A stretch of DNA of 64,000 bases from Ectobacillus funiculus (GCF_042429435.1 NZ_JBHMAF010000013.1), one strand, 5' to 3'; numbered from the stretch's first letter, positions 25,531 to 34,573 are shown. Program-made: numbers and translations. The notes: generated by a model from the letters alone, not told the origin.

Positions 25531-25570
25531 AAAGAAGAGCAACGAGCCAAATACTCGTTGCTCTTCTTTA
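25531..25570 (-). terminator. Terminator of the M29 aminopeptidase gene
   Basis: Inverted repeat AAAGAAGAGCAACGAG/CTCGTTGCTCTTCTTT with a 7-8-nt loop, ending 3 bp from the stop codon. Confidence 0.92.
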
Positions 25571-25572
25571 TC

Positions 25573-26805
25573 TTAAAATGCCCAGTTGCCGTTTTTAAAA
25601 ATCGGTTCACGCTTTCCATCTTTTGTTACACCGTAGATATTCATATCAGCTGATCCAATCATAAAATCTTCGTGCACAAGACTTTTGTTTGCACCGCGCT
25701 CCGACAGCTCCTCTGGTGTCATTGCTGTTCCATTTTGCAGATTAACTGGATATGCTTCGCCCAACGCAAGATGATTTGATGCATTCTCATCAAATAGCGT
25801 ATTATAAAACGTCAATCCAGAATTAGAAATCGGGGAACGATGTGGAACAAGCGCTACTTCTCCAAGCCGGCGTGAACCTTCATCCATATTTAACAGCTGC
25901 TCTAGTGTTTCATAGCCTGTTTCTGCTGTAAAATCCACGACAACCCCATCTTTAAATGTTAGCGTAAAGTTATTAATTACGTTACCGCCATAATTCAACG
26001 GTTTCGTGCTGCGCACTGTACCGTTTACGCCATCCTTATGCGGCATTGTGTATACTTCCTCCGTCGGCATGTTTGGATTAAATCGTATACCGCCTTGGTC
26101 GACAGAACCCCCACCCTGCCATACATGATTCTCCGGCAGGTTTACAGTAAGACTCGTCCCTTGCGCTTCATACATAAGCTGCACATACTGCTTGTCATTT
26201 AGGTACGTTACCTTTTGTTTTAATGTTTCATTATGTGCATGCCATGCCGCAATCGGATCTTCTTGATCAATACGGACAATTTTAAAAATAGCATCCCATA
26301 GCTTCTCTATGGCTTCTGCTTCCTCCACATCAGGAAACACTTTTGCTGCCCACTCTGCTGTTGGAACTGAAATCAATGACCAGCGTGCTTGATCTGACAT
26401 CATATAGCTGCGATATTTTTTCAGCGCTGTACCAGCTGTTTTATTCCACATGGCAATACGCTGCGGATTAATTCCTTTTAAAAGCTCAGGGTTCGGAGAA
26501 TAAATAGACAAAAATGCAGCTCCATTTTCCGCCATTTCCTCCATACCCTTAGCTCTCCACATCGGATATTCTGTGAAGGCTTCATCTGGTGCCTTTTCAT
26601 ATTTAATGCGTGTGATATTTTCATCCTGGAATTCTACATGTACATTTTTGGCGCCTGCTTCATATGCCTTTGCAACAATTTTGCGTACAAACTCCGCTGC
26701 TGGAAGCGGGGCATTTACGACAAGCGTTTGTCCTTGTTGAATGTTTACTCCGATACGTACTGCCAAATCGGCATATTTTTCAAGCATTTGTTCGAGTTGT
26801 TTCAT
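25573..26805 (-). CDS. ampS: M29-family aminopeptidase (AmpS/PepS)
   Basis: This cytosolic metallopeptidase of 410 residues removes N-terminal amino acids from peptides. It shows the M29 (thermophilic aminopeptidase) pattern: RIGVNIQQGQTLVV at the N-terminus, a central domain, and metal-ligand segments near the C-terminus including LGEVALVPHRSPISNS, FDENASNHLALG and LVHEDFMIGS. The ATG is preceded by GGAGGGG. It is transcribed alone, with its own terminator. Substrate preference cannot be read from the sequence. Confidence 0.93.
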   Translation of the reverse strand: MKQLEQMLEKYADLAVRIGVNIQQGQTLVVNAPLPAAEFVRKIVAKAYEAGAKNVHVEFQDENITRIKYEKAPDEAFTEYPMWRAKGMEEMAENGAAFLSIYSPNPELLKGINPQRIAMWNKTAGTALKKYRSYMMSDQARWSLISVPTAEWAAKVFPDVEEAEAIEKLWDAIFKIVRIDQEDPIAAWHAHNETLKQKVTYLNDKQYVQLMYEAQGTSLTVNLPENHVWQGGGSVDQGGIRFNPNMPTEEVYTMPHKDGVNGTVRSTKPLNYGGNVINNFTLTFKDGVVVDFTAETGYETLEQLLNMDEGSRRLGEVALVPHRSPISNSGLTFYNTLFDENASNHLALGEAYPVNLQNGTAMTPEELSERGANKSLVHEDFMIGSADMNIYGVTKDGKREPIFKNGNWAF

Positions 26806-26948
26806 CTATTGTCCCCTCCATATGTATGTATTCATTTCACTATGTTAATACGAATTCCAGAACGCAAAGAAGCTATGTGCAGCTGAACTGTTGATTACAA
26901 ATTTAGCTAGAGATATTAAAGCCCTCCAGCTTCTTTATGTTTCCAAAC

Positions 26949-26970
26949 ACAGAAGCCGCTGCTGGCGGCT
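26949..26970 (-). terminator. Terminator-like hairpin after ilvA
   Basis: GAAGCCGC-TGCT-GGCGGCTTC lies 27 bp after the ilvA stop on the minus strand. It is GC-rich, but the T-tract is weak. Confidence 0.6.
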
Positions 26971-26997
26971 TCCTGAATAAGATGTCGTTCAATTCAT

Positions 26998-28212
26998 TTA
27001 CTCGATCATTTGTATACAATAGCCCTTTTGCTGCAGCTTTTCAAAAACCTGATCAATATGAGCCTGATCCTTTGTCTCAAGTGAAAGATGCAGCTCTGCG
27101 TAACCAGGGAATACCTTCATGCCAATACGCTCATGTTGAACATTCAATACGTTTGCTCCAGCCTCCGCGATAATTTGCAGCACCCTTTGCAGTTGTCCCG
27201 GTTTATCAGGCAAGGTAGTAGAAAAATGGACAAAGCGGCCAGCTTCTACCATGCCGCGCTCGATAATGCGAGCGATAACATTCACATCTACGTTACCGCC
27301 ACTTAGGATCACAGCAATTTTTTCCCCCTCAATCGGAAGCTTTTTGTATAGAAGCGCTGCAAGCGCACTAGCACCAGACCCTTCTACAAGAAGCTTGCTG
27401 CGCTCTAACACCATTAGCATCGTACGGGCGATTTCCATTTCATCAACGGTAACAATATCATCTACATATTTTTGAATCAATTGAAAGGTTAATTCCCCCG
27501 GTCTTCTGACAGCAATGCCATCTGCCATTGTCGGAAGTGCATCAACTGTTGTCACTTGCTTTTCATCCCATGATTTTTTTATACTTGGACAGGCTATGGC
27601 TTGCACACCGTATACCTTCACAGAAGGCTTCTGCTCTTTAATGGCTAATGCTACACCCGCAAGAAGCCCCCCTCCTCCAGCTGGACACAGAATAACTTCA
27701 ACATCGGGTATCCCCTCTAGTATTTCTAGACCGACTGTCCCTTGTCCTGCAATAATTGCCGCATCATCGAATGCATGTACAAATGTTGCTCCTGTTTTCT
27801 CTTTAAGCTGAAGCGCATAAGCGAGTGCCTCATCAAAGACATTCCCCTGCAGCTCTACCTGTGCGCCGTATCCTTTTGTTGCTGCAACCTTACTAAGCGG
27901 TGCACCTTTTGGCATCACAATTGTACACGGAATTTGCAGCATGCTGCTTGAGTACGCTACACCTTGGGCATGGTTACCCGCAGAAGCAGCAATGACCCCT
28001 TTTCTAAGCTCAGCCTCTGACAAGGACATAATCTTATTGTAGGAACCTCTCACCTTAAACGATCCTGTTTTCTGTAAATTTTCTAGCTTTAGATACACCT
28101 CATTGTTTGTAAATTCACTGAATGTACGGGAGTAATCTAAAGGAGTTTCGTGAACAATTCCCTTCATTTTCTTCCGCGCTGCGAAAACATCCTGTATGGA
28201 TACCATGCCCAA
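26998..28212 (-). CDS. ilvA: Threonine ammonia-lyase with C-terminal ACT domain
   Basis: This PLP enzyme of 404 residues deaminates threonine to 2-oxobutyrate. The cofactor lysine lies in KTGSFKVRGSYNK (near residue 51), and CPAGGGGLLAG is the phosphate-binding glycine loop. The last ~75 residues (GRFVHFSTTLPDKPGQLQRV onward) form one ACT domain. The ~400-residue length with a single ACT domain fits the catabolic/short IlvA group rather than the 500-residue biosynthetic form. No T-box leader was recognised upstream. A weak dyad at 28258-28280 lies in the 5' region. It is flanked by the aminopeptidase gene and a gene-free stretch. Confidence 0.93.
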   Translation of the reverse strand: MGMVSIQDVFAARKKMKGIVHETPLDYSRTFSEFTNNEVYLKLENLQKTGSFKVRGSYNKIMSLSEAELRKGVIAASAGNHAQGVAYSSSMLQIPCTIVMPKGAPLSKVAATKGYGAQVELQGNVFDEALAYALQLKEKTGATFVHAFDDAAIIAGQGTVGLEILEGIPDVEVILCPAGGGGLLAGVALAIKEQKPSVKVYGVQAIACPSIKKSWDEKQVTTVDALPTMADGIAVRRPGELTFQLIQKYVDDIVTVDEMEIARTMLMVLERSKLLVEGSGASALAALLYKKLPIEGEKIAVILSGGNVDVNVIARIIERGMVEAGRFVHFSTTLPDKPGQLQRVLQIIAEAGANVLNVQHERIGMKVFPGYAELHLSLETKDQAHIDQVFEKLQQKGYCIQMIE

Positions 28213-28622
28213 TCCCCCATGTCTCTACATTGCATAATACAACTGTATTGTTTGTAAGGATGATGAGTTTATTCTCATCCTGTATTGATGCGACGTTCAT
28301 ACTAAATAATATACAAAATGATAAATTTTGTGCCCATCCTAAATGGGCGCTACATGGTATCGTTTTCCTAATATAAGGTCATCAAATATCTCTCCTACTA
28401 TTAAAGATACTTTCAAACCCAAGGAAGCGCTTTTGATATAAGGTTAACTTCTCAAGGCTTTTTAACAGCATTTTTTTGATATACACATCTAAAAATGGCT
28501 AAATGCATAAATAGCCTTCATACAGAAACCTTCAGTTTGTTTTAAAATAAGACGACAAAACCATTGAAACCGATACCACAATATAATAAAATTAGGTTTG
28601 AATTAAGAAAAAAGGAACGGGA
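28213..28622. other. Gene-free stretch upstream of ilvA and malL
   Basis: No gene is visible. Small dyads occur at 28258-28280 (GGATGA/CTCATCC) and 28331-28348 (GCCCAT/ATGGGC), either of which might act in the ilvA leader on the minus strand. The only other signal is the cre-like site at 28565. Confidence 0.4.
28565..28578. promoter_or_regulatory. cre-like operator, distal copy
   Basis: TGAAACCGATACCA matches the cre pattern TGWAANCGNTNWCA except one position. It shares TGAAA-N-CGATACCA with the site at 28826, which suggests CcpA or another LacI-family regulator of malL. Confidence 0.5.
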
Positions 28623-28760
28623 TAAAGAAAACTCGCTGATTGGCGATCCCTGCTCTTGGGCGAAGACAGAGGCGTAGTTGCACTTATACTGTATTCCTAA
28701 AATTTCCGATTACGTCGAATTGACTTCTAGCTGGAAATTTATACTTTCTTACATTGTTAA
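28623..28760 (+). repeat. Dispersed intergenic repeat, copy 10
   Basis: Full-length copy with inner stem AAATTTCC/GGAAATTT. It is bordered by ATAAA on both sides (left edge of the element and 28761), as expected for a 5-bp target duplication. It lies between the two cre-like sites upstream of malL. Confidence 0.93.
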
Positions 28761-28825
28761 ATAAAAGAAGCTCTTATCTAATTTATTTTTTAATAACGTT
28801 TAAAATATTTTTTTATACCTCATTT

Positions 28826-28839
28826 TGAAAGCGATACCA
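28826..28839. promoter_or_regulatory. cre-like operator, proximal copy
   Basis: TGAAAGCGATACCA lies about 180 bp before the malL start and is almost identical to the 28565 site. It is a candidate CcpA or maltose-regulator site. Confidence 0.5.
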
Positions 28840-29017
28840 AAATAATGCAGTACACTCAATCAAAGAGCAATGCAATTTTCCCTTTATACAGCGATTATGT
28901 CAAATATCCCAAAAGAGCCCTACAAGCAAGAATGCCAAAGTCCTAATTGTGGAACAGGCTTTCAGGAGAAGCTAAGAACGCCAACTATTTATTTTTAGAA
29001 GAGAAAGGAGAAGAAAT

Positions 29018-30688
29018 ATGGAGAAAAAATGGTGGAAGGAAAGTGTCGTATATCAGATTTACCCTCGAAGCTTTATGGATAGTAATGGGGATGGAATTGG
29101 GGATCTCAAGGGAATTCTTTCAAAATTAGATTACTTAAAAGAATTAGGAATTGATGTTATTTGGATATGTCCTATGTATAAGTCTCCAAATGACGATAAT
29201 GGCTATGATATTTCAGATTATCAGGACATTATGGAGGAATTCGGTACGCTAGCGGACTTTGATGAACTGCTAGAAGAAGTTCATCAACGCGGAATGCGAT
29301 TGATTCTTGATTTGGTCATCAATCATACAAGCGATGAACACCCTTGGTTTATTGAATCTCGCTCCTCTAAAGATAATTCAAAGCGTGATTGGTATATCTG
29401 GAGGGATGGCAAAAATGGCAAGGAACCAAACAACTGGGAATCTATTTTCAGTGGTTCTGCTTGGAAATATGATGAAGAAACAGAACAATATTTTATGCAC
29501 ATCTTCTCCGAACGACAGCCTGACCTAAATTGGGAGAACCCTGAAGTAAGAAATGCTTTACATGATATGGTCAATTGGTGGCTGGAAAAAGGGATTGATG
29601 GTTTCCGTGTTGATGCAATTTCCCATATTAAAAAGGAGCCAGGCTTCCCAGATATGCCGAACCCAAATAACTTAGATTACGTTCCCTGCTTTCCTTATAT
29701 GATGAATGTTGAGGGGATTGATACATGGCTAACAGAACTTTCCCAAAAAACAATCAAGAACTACGATGTTATGACTGTTGGAGAAGCAAATGGTGTAGGG
29801 ATTGATGATGCCGAAAAATGGGTTGGTGAAGAAAATGGCCATTTCAATATGGTTTTTCAGTTTGAATTTCTAGGTCTTTGGGATAAGGATTCAGAAGATC
29901 TTGTCGACGTACGTGCATTAAAAAAAGCATTAACCAAATGGCAAACTGGTTTAGAAGGTAGAGGTTGGAACGCCCTCTTCATCGAAAACCATGATCAGCC
30001 ACGCAGGGTTTCAAGCTGGGGAAATGATCAGGAGTATTGGAAAGAGAGTGCCAAAATGCTAGGCGCTTTATATTTTCTCATGAAGGGCACACCATTTATT
30101 TATCAGGGCCAGGAAATTGGGATGACGAATGTCCAGTTTCCGTCTATTAACGAATACAATGATGTCGGTATGATTAACTACTATAAGGTTGAAACGGCAA
30201 AAGGCCGTTCCCATGAAGAGATTATGGAAGTCGTTTGGAAACAAGGTCGAGATAATTCCCGTACTCCGATGCAATGGGATGCAACCAACATGGGAGGATT
30301 TACAACCGCGGGCCAAACCTGGTTAGGTGTAAATCAAAATTATCAAGAAATTAACGTAGCAGAACAATTAAAAGATCCTGACTCTATTTTACATTTTTAT
30401 AAAAGCTTGATTCATTTGCGAAAAGAAAACCCGGTGTTTGTATATGGCACTTATGAATTGTTATTGCCAAATCATCCGAAGCTATTCGTATACACTCGCA
30501 CATTAGGAAACCAAAAAGCCCTAATCATTTGCAACTTTAGCGAAGCAGAAACCAGTTTTAAAGTCCCGAATCGTTTCAGTCATTCTGTTTCAGAACTTGT
30601 TATGAATAACTATGTAGTTGTGGATAAAGCTCTGCCTAAGCGTCTCACCCTAAGACCTTACGAAACCCGTGTTTATTTAATGATGTAA
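29018..30688 (+). CDS. malL: Oligo-1,6-glucosidase / alpha-glucosidase, GH13
   Basis: This cytosolic enzyme of 556 residues cleaves alpha-1,6 (and possibly other alpha) linkages of isomaltose, sucrose-like or maltose-type oligosaccharides. GH13 regions are clear: DLVINHTSDEHPWF, GFRVDAISHI with nucleophile Asp about 199, TVGEAN with acid/base Glu about 256, and FIENHDQPR with the transition-state Asp about 326. The N-terminal WWKESVVYQIYPRSFMDSNG is typical of MalL/trehalose-6-P hydrolase relatives. GGAGAAGAAAT precedes the ATG. Two cre-like sites upstream suggest catabolite control. Repeat copy 11 starts just after the stop. Confidence 0.93.
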   Translation: MEKKWWKESVVYQIYPRSFMDSNGDGIGDLKGILSKLDYLKELGIDVIWICPMYKSPNDDNGYDISDYQDIMEEFGTLADFDELLEEVHQRGMRLILDLVINHTSDEHPWFIESRSSKDNSKRDWYIWRDGKNGKEPNNWESIFSGSAWKYDEETEQYFMHIFSERQPDLNWENPEVRNALHDMVNWWLEKGIDGFRVDAISHIKKEPGFPDMPNPNNLDYVPCFPYMMNVEGIDTWLTELSQKTIKNYDVMTVGEANGVGIDDAEKWVGEENGHFNMVFQFEFLGLWDKDSEDLVDVRALKKALTKWQTGLEGRGWNALFIENHDQPRRVSSWGNDQEYWKESAKMLGALYFLMKGTPFIYQGQEIGMTNVQFPSINEYNDVGMINYYKVETAKGRSHEEIMEVVWKQGRDNSRTPMQWDATNMGGFTTAGQTWLGVNQNYQEINVAEQLKDPDSILHFYKSLIHLRKENPVFVYGTYELLLPNHPKLFVYTRTLGNQKALIICNFSEAETSFKVPNRFSHSVSELVMNNYVVVDKALPKRLTLRPYETRVYLMM

Positions 30689-30693
30689 CACCA

Positions 30694-30797
30694 TAAGCGA
30701 GCACAGAAGCGTAGTTGCACTTACACTTCATTCCTAAAATTTTCTGTGACGTCGAATTAACTTCGATCGGGAAACTTATACTTTCTTAAAACGAAAG
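30694..30797 (+). repeat. Dispersed intergenic repeat, copy 11 (left part deleted)
   Basis: Starts 6 bp after the malL stop. Only a few bases of the left hairpin region (AAGCGAG) remain before ACAGAAGCGTAGTTGCAC. The right half is diverged. It runs into the hairpin at 30797. Confidence 0.85.
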
Positions 30798-30825
30798 AAG
30801 GGGGACTATTTCGAGTACCCCCTCT
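30797..30825. terminator. Terminator-like hairpin after malL
   Basis: AGGGGG and CCCCCT flank a loop that can extend by ACT/AGT pairing. The minus-strand side is T-rich although no minus-strand gene follows. It may now terminate malL. The rest of the stretch to 31053 holds only the presumed nlpC/P60 promoter. Confidence 0.65.
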
Positions 30826-31053
30826 TGATATTCCCTCGCGATTCTCTCACCTTGTTACCCTTCTATCACGTCACTCAGACGAACCATAACCCACTCATTC
30901 TCCTAAGCAAGCACGAGACAACAGTCTCAGGGGTCCTACTCTCTTAATCAAAAGGGCGCCTTATTTTCATTTTATAAGACCCTTGTCCAATCCAACTCCT
31001 CTCTTTCTGCATTAATATAGAAAGAAGAATTCTTTAAAAAGAGGAGATTTGGC

Positions 31054-31446
31054 GTGCTTTCAGACAATATTATTAAAACAGGGATGAAATACTTAGGAAC
31101 ACCATATGTATTTAATTCGTCACCGTATCAAACTAACACCTTTGACTGCAGTTCCTTTATGCAGCACATTTTCAAACGACACGGTGTCACTCTTCCAAGA
31201 AACTCACGGCAGCAGTATCGAGCTGGTGTCAACGTTCCCTACTCTAATATACAAAAGGGAGACCTGTTATTTTTTACAACACCACGGCGTATGAACAGAC
31301 AGGGGATAGAAAAGATTGGGCATGTAGCTATCTATATTGGACAAGGTCGCATGCTCCACACCTCTCGTAGGGAAGGAAAGGTATCTGTTGTCCAATTTGC
31401 TGGTAACTGGAAAGAAAGGTTTATCGGTGCAAAACGATTCGGATAG
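31054..31446 (+). CDS. Small NlpC/P60-family cysteine peptidase
   Basis: This single-domain protein of 130 residues has the NlpC/P60 catalytic residues: Cys32 in FDCSSFMQ, His90 in IGHVAIYIG, and a third polar residue, probably His102 in MLHTS. Family members cleave peptidoglycan stem peptides. There is no signal peptide, SH3 domain or LysM domain, so either the protein stays in the cytoplasm, is exported by another route, or a leader has been lost. The start is GTG at 31054, with GAGGAG 7 bp upstream. It stands alone between repeats 11 and 12. Confidence 0.88.
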   Translation: MLSDNIIKTGMKYLGTPYVFNSSPYQTNTFDCSSFMQHIFKRHGVTLPRNSRQQYRAGVNVPYSNIQKGDLLFFTTPRRMNRQGIEKIGHVAIYIGQGRMLHTSRREGKVSVVQFAGNWKERFIGAKRFG

Positions 31447-31520
31447 GAAAAGCGCACGGTCGCCCCGCTTCTGAGGAAGACAGTTCCTCGCATACTGAGG
31501 CGCCTTTTGCCTCGATAGAT
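31447..31520. other. Structured non-coding element after the NlpC/P60 gene
   Basis: Two hairpins, GAGGAA-GACAG-TTCCTC (31473-31489) and GAGGC-7-GCCTC (31497-31513), follow a GC-rich stretch AAAGCGCACGGTCGCCCCGC. Base composition differs from the surroundings. It may be the gene's 3' end structure or a different dispersed repeat. Confidence 0.5.
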
Positions 31521-31530
31521 AGAGGTCTTT

Positions 31531-31668
31531 TATAGACAACCCTCCGATTGGCGAGCCCTGCCCTTGGGCGAAGACAGCGTCATGATTGCACTTACACTGT
31601 ATTCCTAAAATTTCTGACTGTTTCGGATGACTTCTAGGTGGAAATTTATAAATTGTTTAATGTATAAG
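31531..31668 (+). repeat. Dispersed intergenic repeat, copy 12
   Basis: Nearly full-length but diverged copy (TATAGACAACCCTCCGATTGGCGAG at the left). It ends just before a minus-strand hairpin at 31673. Confidence 0.9.
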
Positions 31669-31672
31669 ACAT

Positions 31673-31696
31673 AGGAGCAGCTTGTGTAACTGCTCC
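31673..31696 (-). terminator. Hairpin downstream of the chemoreceptor remnant
   Basis: GGAGCAG-9-CTGCTCC lies 11 bp after the stop codon of the minus-strand MCP fragment and is probably that lost gene's terminator. Confidence 0.7.
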
Positions 31697-31706
31697 ATCT
31701 TTTATC

Positions 31707-31877
31707 TTAGCTAGTAAACTGTTCAATGTTCCGTTTTAAATCGCGGGCACATGTCCCTAAATCCTCAGCCAGCTTATCAATGACTGCAATGTTCTCAGAT
31801 TGCTTCATTGTTACCTGAGAAACCTCCTGCGCACCAGCCGATGTTTCATCAGCATTTACAATATTAAGGCGCTTTTA
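31707..31877 (-). pseudogene. Remnant of a methyl-accepting chemotaxis protein (C-terminal end only)
   Basis: The minus strand encodes about 50 codons ending at TAA (31709-31707) with the sequence pattern NADETSAGAQEVSQVTMKQS, then a helical end DKLAEDLGTCARDLKRN. This is the end of an MCP signalling domain (the usual E-x-SAG-x-EV motif followed by a coiled tail). Translation upstream meets a stop within about ten codons, and no signalling hairpin, HAMP or sensor domain is present. A terminator follows the stop, so this is the intact 3' end of a deleted receptor gene. Confidence 0.8.
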
Positions 31878-31990
31878 CATGTTAATCCTCTTTTCTGTCC
31901 TTCCTAACTCCGCTATAATCAACTATGTATGAATAAAGACTGATTTTAAAAGGAAACATTTCAAATACATTTAGGATAAGGTGCATAGCT

Positions 31991-33547
31991 ATGAGTATTT
32001 TAACAGTAAAAGATTTAAGCCACGGCTTCGGTGATCGTGCTATTTTTAATAACGTCTCCTTTCGATTGCTCAAAGGAGAGCATATCGGGCTCATCGGTGC
32101 GAATGGTGAAGGAAAATCAACATTTATGAATATCATTACAGGCAAGCTTCAGCCCGATGAAGGAAAGGTTGAATGGTCGAAAAACGTACGTGTTGGCTAC
32201 TTGGATCAGCATGCAGTGCTGCAGCGTGGTATGACGATTCGCGATGCATTACGGAGCGCATTTCAATATTTATTTGATATGGAAGCGCAAATGAATGAAT
32301 TTTACGTCAAGATGGCGGAAGCAACTCCGGAAGAGCTAGAACAAATGCTTGAAGACGTTGGAGTTATTCAAGATATGTTAACTAACAATGATTTCTATGT
32401 AATTGATTCTAAGGTTGAAGAGGTGGCCCGCGGACTTGGACTTGATGATGTCGGTCTTGATCGAGATGTGCAGGATTTGAGCGGCGGTCAGCGTACAAAG
32501 GTTCTTCTTGCTAAGCTTCTTCTTGAAAAACCCGAAATTCTCTTACTGGATGAGCCGACCAACTATCTTGATGAGCAGCATATTGAATGGTTGAAGCGTT
32601 ATTTACAGGAATACGAAAATGCCTTTATTTTAATATCCCACGATATCCCATTCTTAAATAATGTAATCAACTTAATTTATCACATGGAAAATCAAGAGTT
32701 AAATCGATATGTCGGTGATTATGATAACTTCATGCAAGTATACGAAGTAAAGAAACAGCAGCTTGAATCAGCTTATAAAAAGCAACAGCAAGAGATTGCA
32801 GATCTGAAGGATTTCGTAGCTCGCAACAAAGCGCGCGTTTCTACCCGTAATATGGCGATGTCTCGCCAAAAAAAGCTGGATAAAATGGAGGTTATTGAGC
32901 TTGCACAGGAAAAACCAAAGCCAGAATTTCATTTTAAGCCTGCTCGCACTTCCGGAAAGCTAATTTTTGAAACAAAGGATCTAGTTATTGGATATGACAG
33001 CCCTCTTTCTAAACCGTTAAACCTGCGGATGGAACGCGGACAAAAAATCGCCCTTGTCGGAGCAAACGGGATCGGAAAAACAACGCTTCTCAGAAGCATT
33101 CTTGGTGAACTTCAGCCAGTTTCTGGTTCTGTTCAATTAGGTGAGCACCTGCATATCGGCTATTTTGAACAGGAAATCAAGGAAGCAAACTATAATACAT
33201 GTATTGAAGAGGTATGGAACGAGTTCCCTTCCTTTAATCAATACGAGGTACGCGCCGCCCTCGCGAAATGCGGATTAACAACAAAGCATATCGAAAGTAA
33301 GGTAGCAGTGCTAAGCGGTGGAGAAAAGGCAAAGGTACGCCTTTGTAAGCTTGTCAACAAGGAGACAAACCTTCTTGTACTCGATGAGCCGACAAACCAC
33401 TTAGACGTAGATGCAAAGGAAGAACTAAAACGAGCCCTAAAAGAGTATAAGGGCAGCATTCTTCTCATCAGCCACGAACCGGAATTTTACCGCGACGTGA
33501 CTACAGATATTTGGAATTGTGAATCCTGGACTACAAAGGTCTTTTAA
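31991..33547 (+). CDS. ABC-F family ATP-binding protein
   Basis: This soluble protein of 518 residues has two ABC ATPase domains: Walker A GANGEGKST near residue 36 with signature LSGGQRTK, and Walker A GANGIGKTT near residue 357 with signature LSGGEKAK. A charged linker (about residues 245-300) lies between them, and there are no membrane segments. That is the ABC-F layout. Family members bind the ribosomal E site and help translation or confer drug resistance. The form resembles YbiT-type proteins. The ATG has GGATAAGGTG upstream. It converges on purU with a shared terminator. Confidence 0.92.
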   Translation: MSILTVKDLSHGFGDRAIFNNVSFRLLKGEHIGLIGANGEGKSTFMNIITGKLQPDEGKVEWSKNVRVGYLDQHAVLQRGMTIRDALRSAFQYLFDMEAQMNEFYVKMAEATPEELEQMLEDVGVIQDMLTNNDFYVIDSKVEEVARGLGLDDVGLDRDVQDLSGGQRTKVLLAKLLLEKPEILLLDEPTNYLDEQHIEWLKRYLQEYENAFILISHDIPFLNNVINLIYHMENQELNRYVGDYDNFMQVYEVKKQQLESAYKKQQQEIADLKDFVARNKARVSTRNMAMSRQKKLDKMEVIELAQEKPKPEFHFKPARTSGKLIFETKDLVIGYDSPLSKPLNLRMERGQKIALVGANGIGKTTLLRSILGELQPVSGSVQLGEHLHIGYFEQEIKEANYNTCIEEVWNEFPSFNQYEVRAALAKCGLTTKHIESKVAVLSGGEKAKVRLCKLVNKETNLLVLDEPTNHLDVDAKEELKRALKEYKGSILLISHEPEFYRDVTTDIWNCESWTTKVF

Positions 33548-33630
33548 TATAAACGGAATCCCAATTCAGCAACACTTGCTCATACAGCACAAAATCTTCA
33601 GCATGAACTATCGAAGTTTAAAGTGTAAGG

Positions 33631-33666
33631 AAAAACGCCCGGCCTATGACAAAGCCGGGCGTTTTT
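33631..33666. terminator. Strong bidirectional terminator
   Basis: AAAAACGCCCGGC/GCCGGGCGTTTTT with a 10-nt loop, between the convergent ABC-F and purU genes. The preceding TTTAAAGTGTAAG resembles the right end of the dispersed repeat and may be a relic of another copy. Confidence 0.95.
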
Positions 33667-33673
33667 CCTAGTA

Positions 33674-34573
33674 TTAGAATACGATTGTTTTATTCCGATC
33701 AACGATTACACGGTCTTCTAAATGCCATTTCACAGCACGCGCCAATACGCTGCGCTCGATGGAACGGCCGATTTTTTTGAGCGCCTCCACATTGTGGTGA
33801 TGACGCACTCGCTCTACCCCCTGCTCAATAATTGGACCTTCATCTAAATCGTTCGTTACATAATGAGATGTAGCCCCAATTAGCTTTACCCCACGCTCAT
33901 GTGCACGCTCATAAGGTCTCGCGCCAATAAAGGCCGGAAGAAACGAGTGATGAATATTGATAATTCGATTCGGATGTGCAGCTACAAAATTAGGAGTTAG
34001 AATTTGCATATAACGCGCTAAAATAATTACATCAATCTTATACTCCTCTAGCAATCGCAGTTGCTGTGCTTCTGCCTCTGCACGATTTTCCTTGTTTGCA
34101 GGAACATGGCAAAAAGGAATGCCAAATGACTCTGCTGTTTCGCGGGCATCCTCATGGTTGCTGACGATAAGAGCGATATCTGTTAATAAACCTCCGCTTT
34201 GCCATTCCCAAAGCAATTCTAATAAGCAATGCAATTCTTTCGAAACAAAAATCGCTGTGCGTTTTAAATCATGTACATAGGATAGCTTCCATTTCATAGA
34301 AAACTGCTCAGCAATCTCTTCGAAAGCTTGCTCTATCTCTTTTGCTTTTTTGCTTAATCCTGGGCACTCAAATTCAACACGCATGAAAAATGTACCGCCC
34401 TCTGGATTTGTAGAATACTGACTGGATTCAATAATATTAGCATTATATTCGAATAGGAATCGAGATACCGTTGCCACAATCCCTGGTTGGTCAGGACAGC
34501 TAATTAATAAACGCCCTCTATTTCGATTTTGCTCCTGAAATGCTTGCATTTGCTTCTGAATATATGGTTTCAT
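33674..34573 (-). CDS. purU: Formyltetrahydrofolate deformylase
   Basis: This enzyme of 299 residues hydrolyses 10-formyl-THF to formate and THF, supplying formate or balancing one-carbon pools. It has an N-terminal ACT domain (RLLISCPDQPGIVATVSRFL) and a C-terminal formyltransferase fold, with LARYMQILTPNFV, INIHHSFLPAFIGA holding the active-site Asn/His residues, and the Asp in NDLDEGPI. I chose the ATG at 34573 for its GAGAGG ribosome-binding site. The frame is open 11 codons further upstream. It is a single-gene unit ending at the shared terminator. Confidence 0.95.
   Translation of the reverse strand: MKPYIQKQMQAFQEQNRNRGRLLISCPDQPGIVATVSRFLFEYNANIIESSQYSTNPEGGTFFMRVEFECPGLSKKAKEIEQAFEEIAEQFSMKWKLSYVHDLKRTAIFVSKELHCLLELLWEWQSGGLLTDIALIVSNHEDARETAESFGIPFCHVPANKENRAEAEAQQLRLLEEYKIDVIILARYMQILTPNFVAAHPNRIINIHHSFLPAFIGARPYERAHERGVKLIGATSHYVTNDLDEGPIIEQGVERVRHHHNVEALKKIGRSIERSVLARAVKWHLEDRVIVDRNKTIVF

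Noticed and set aside
28213..28380. T-box or amino-acid-responsive leader for ilvA
   Set aside because: No T-box sequence (AGGGTGGNACCGCG-like) or specifier stem is visible on the minus strand; only short weak dyads are present.
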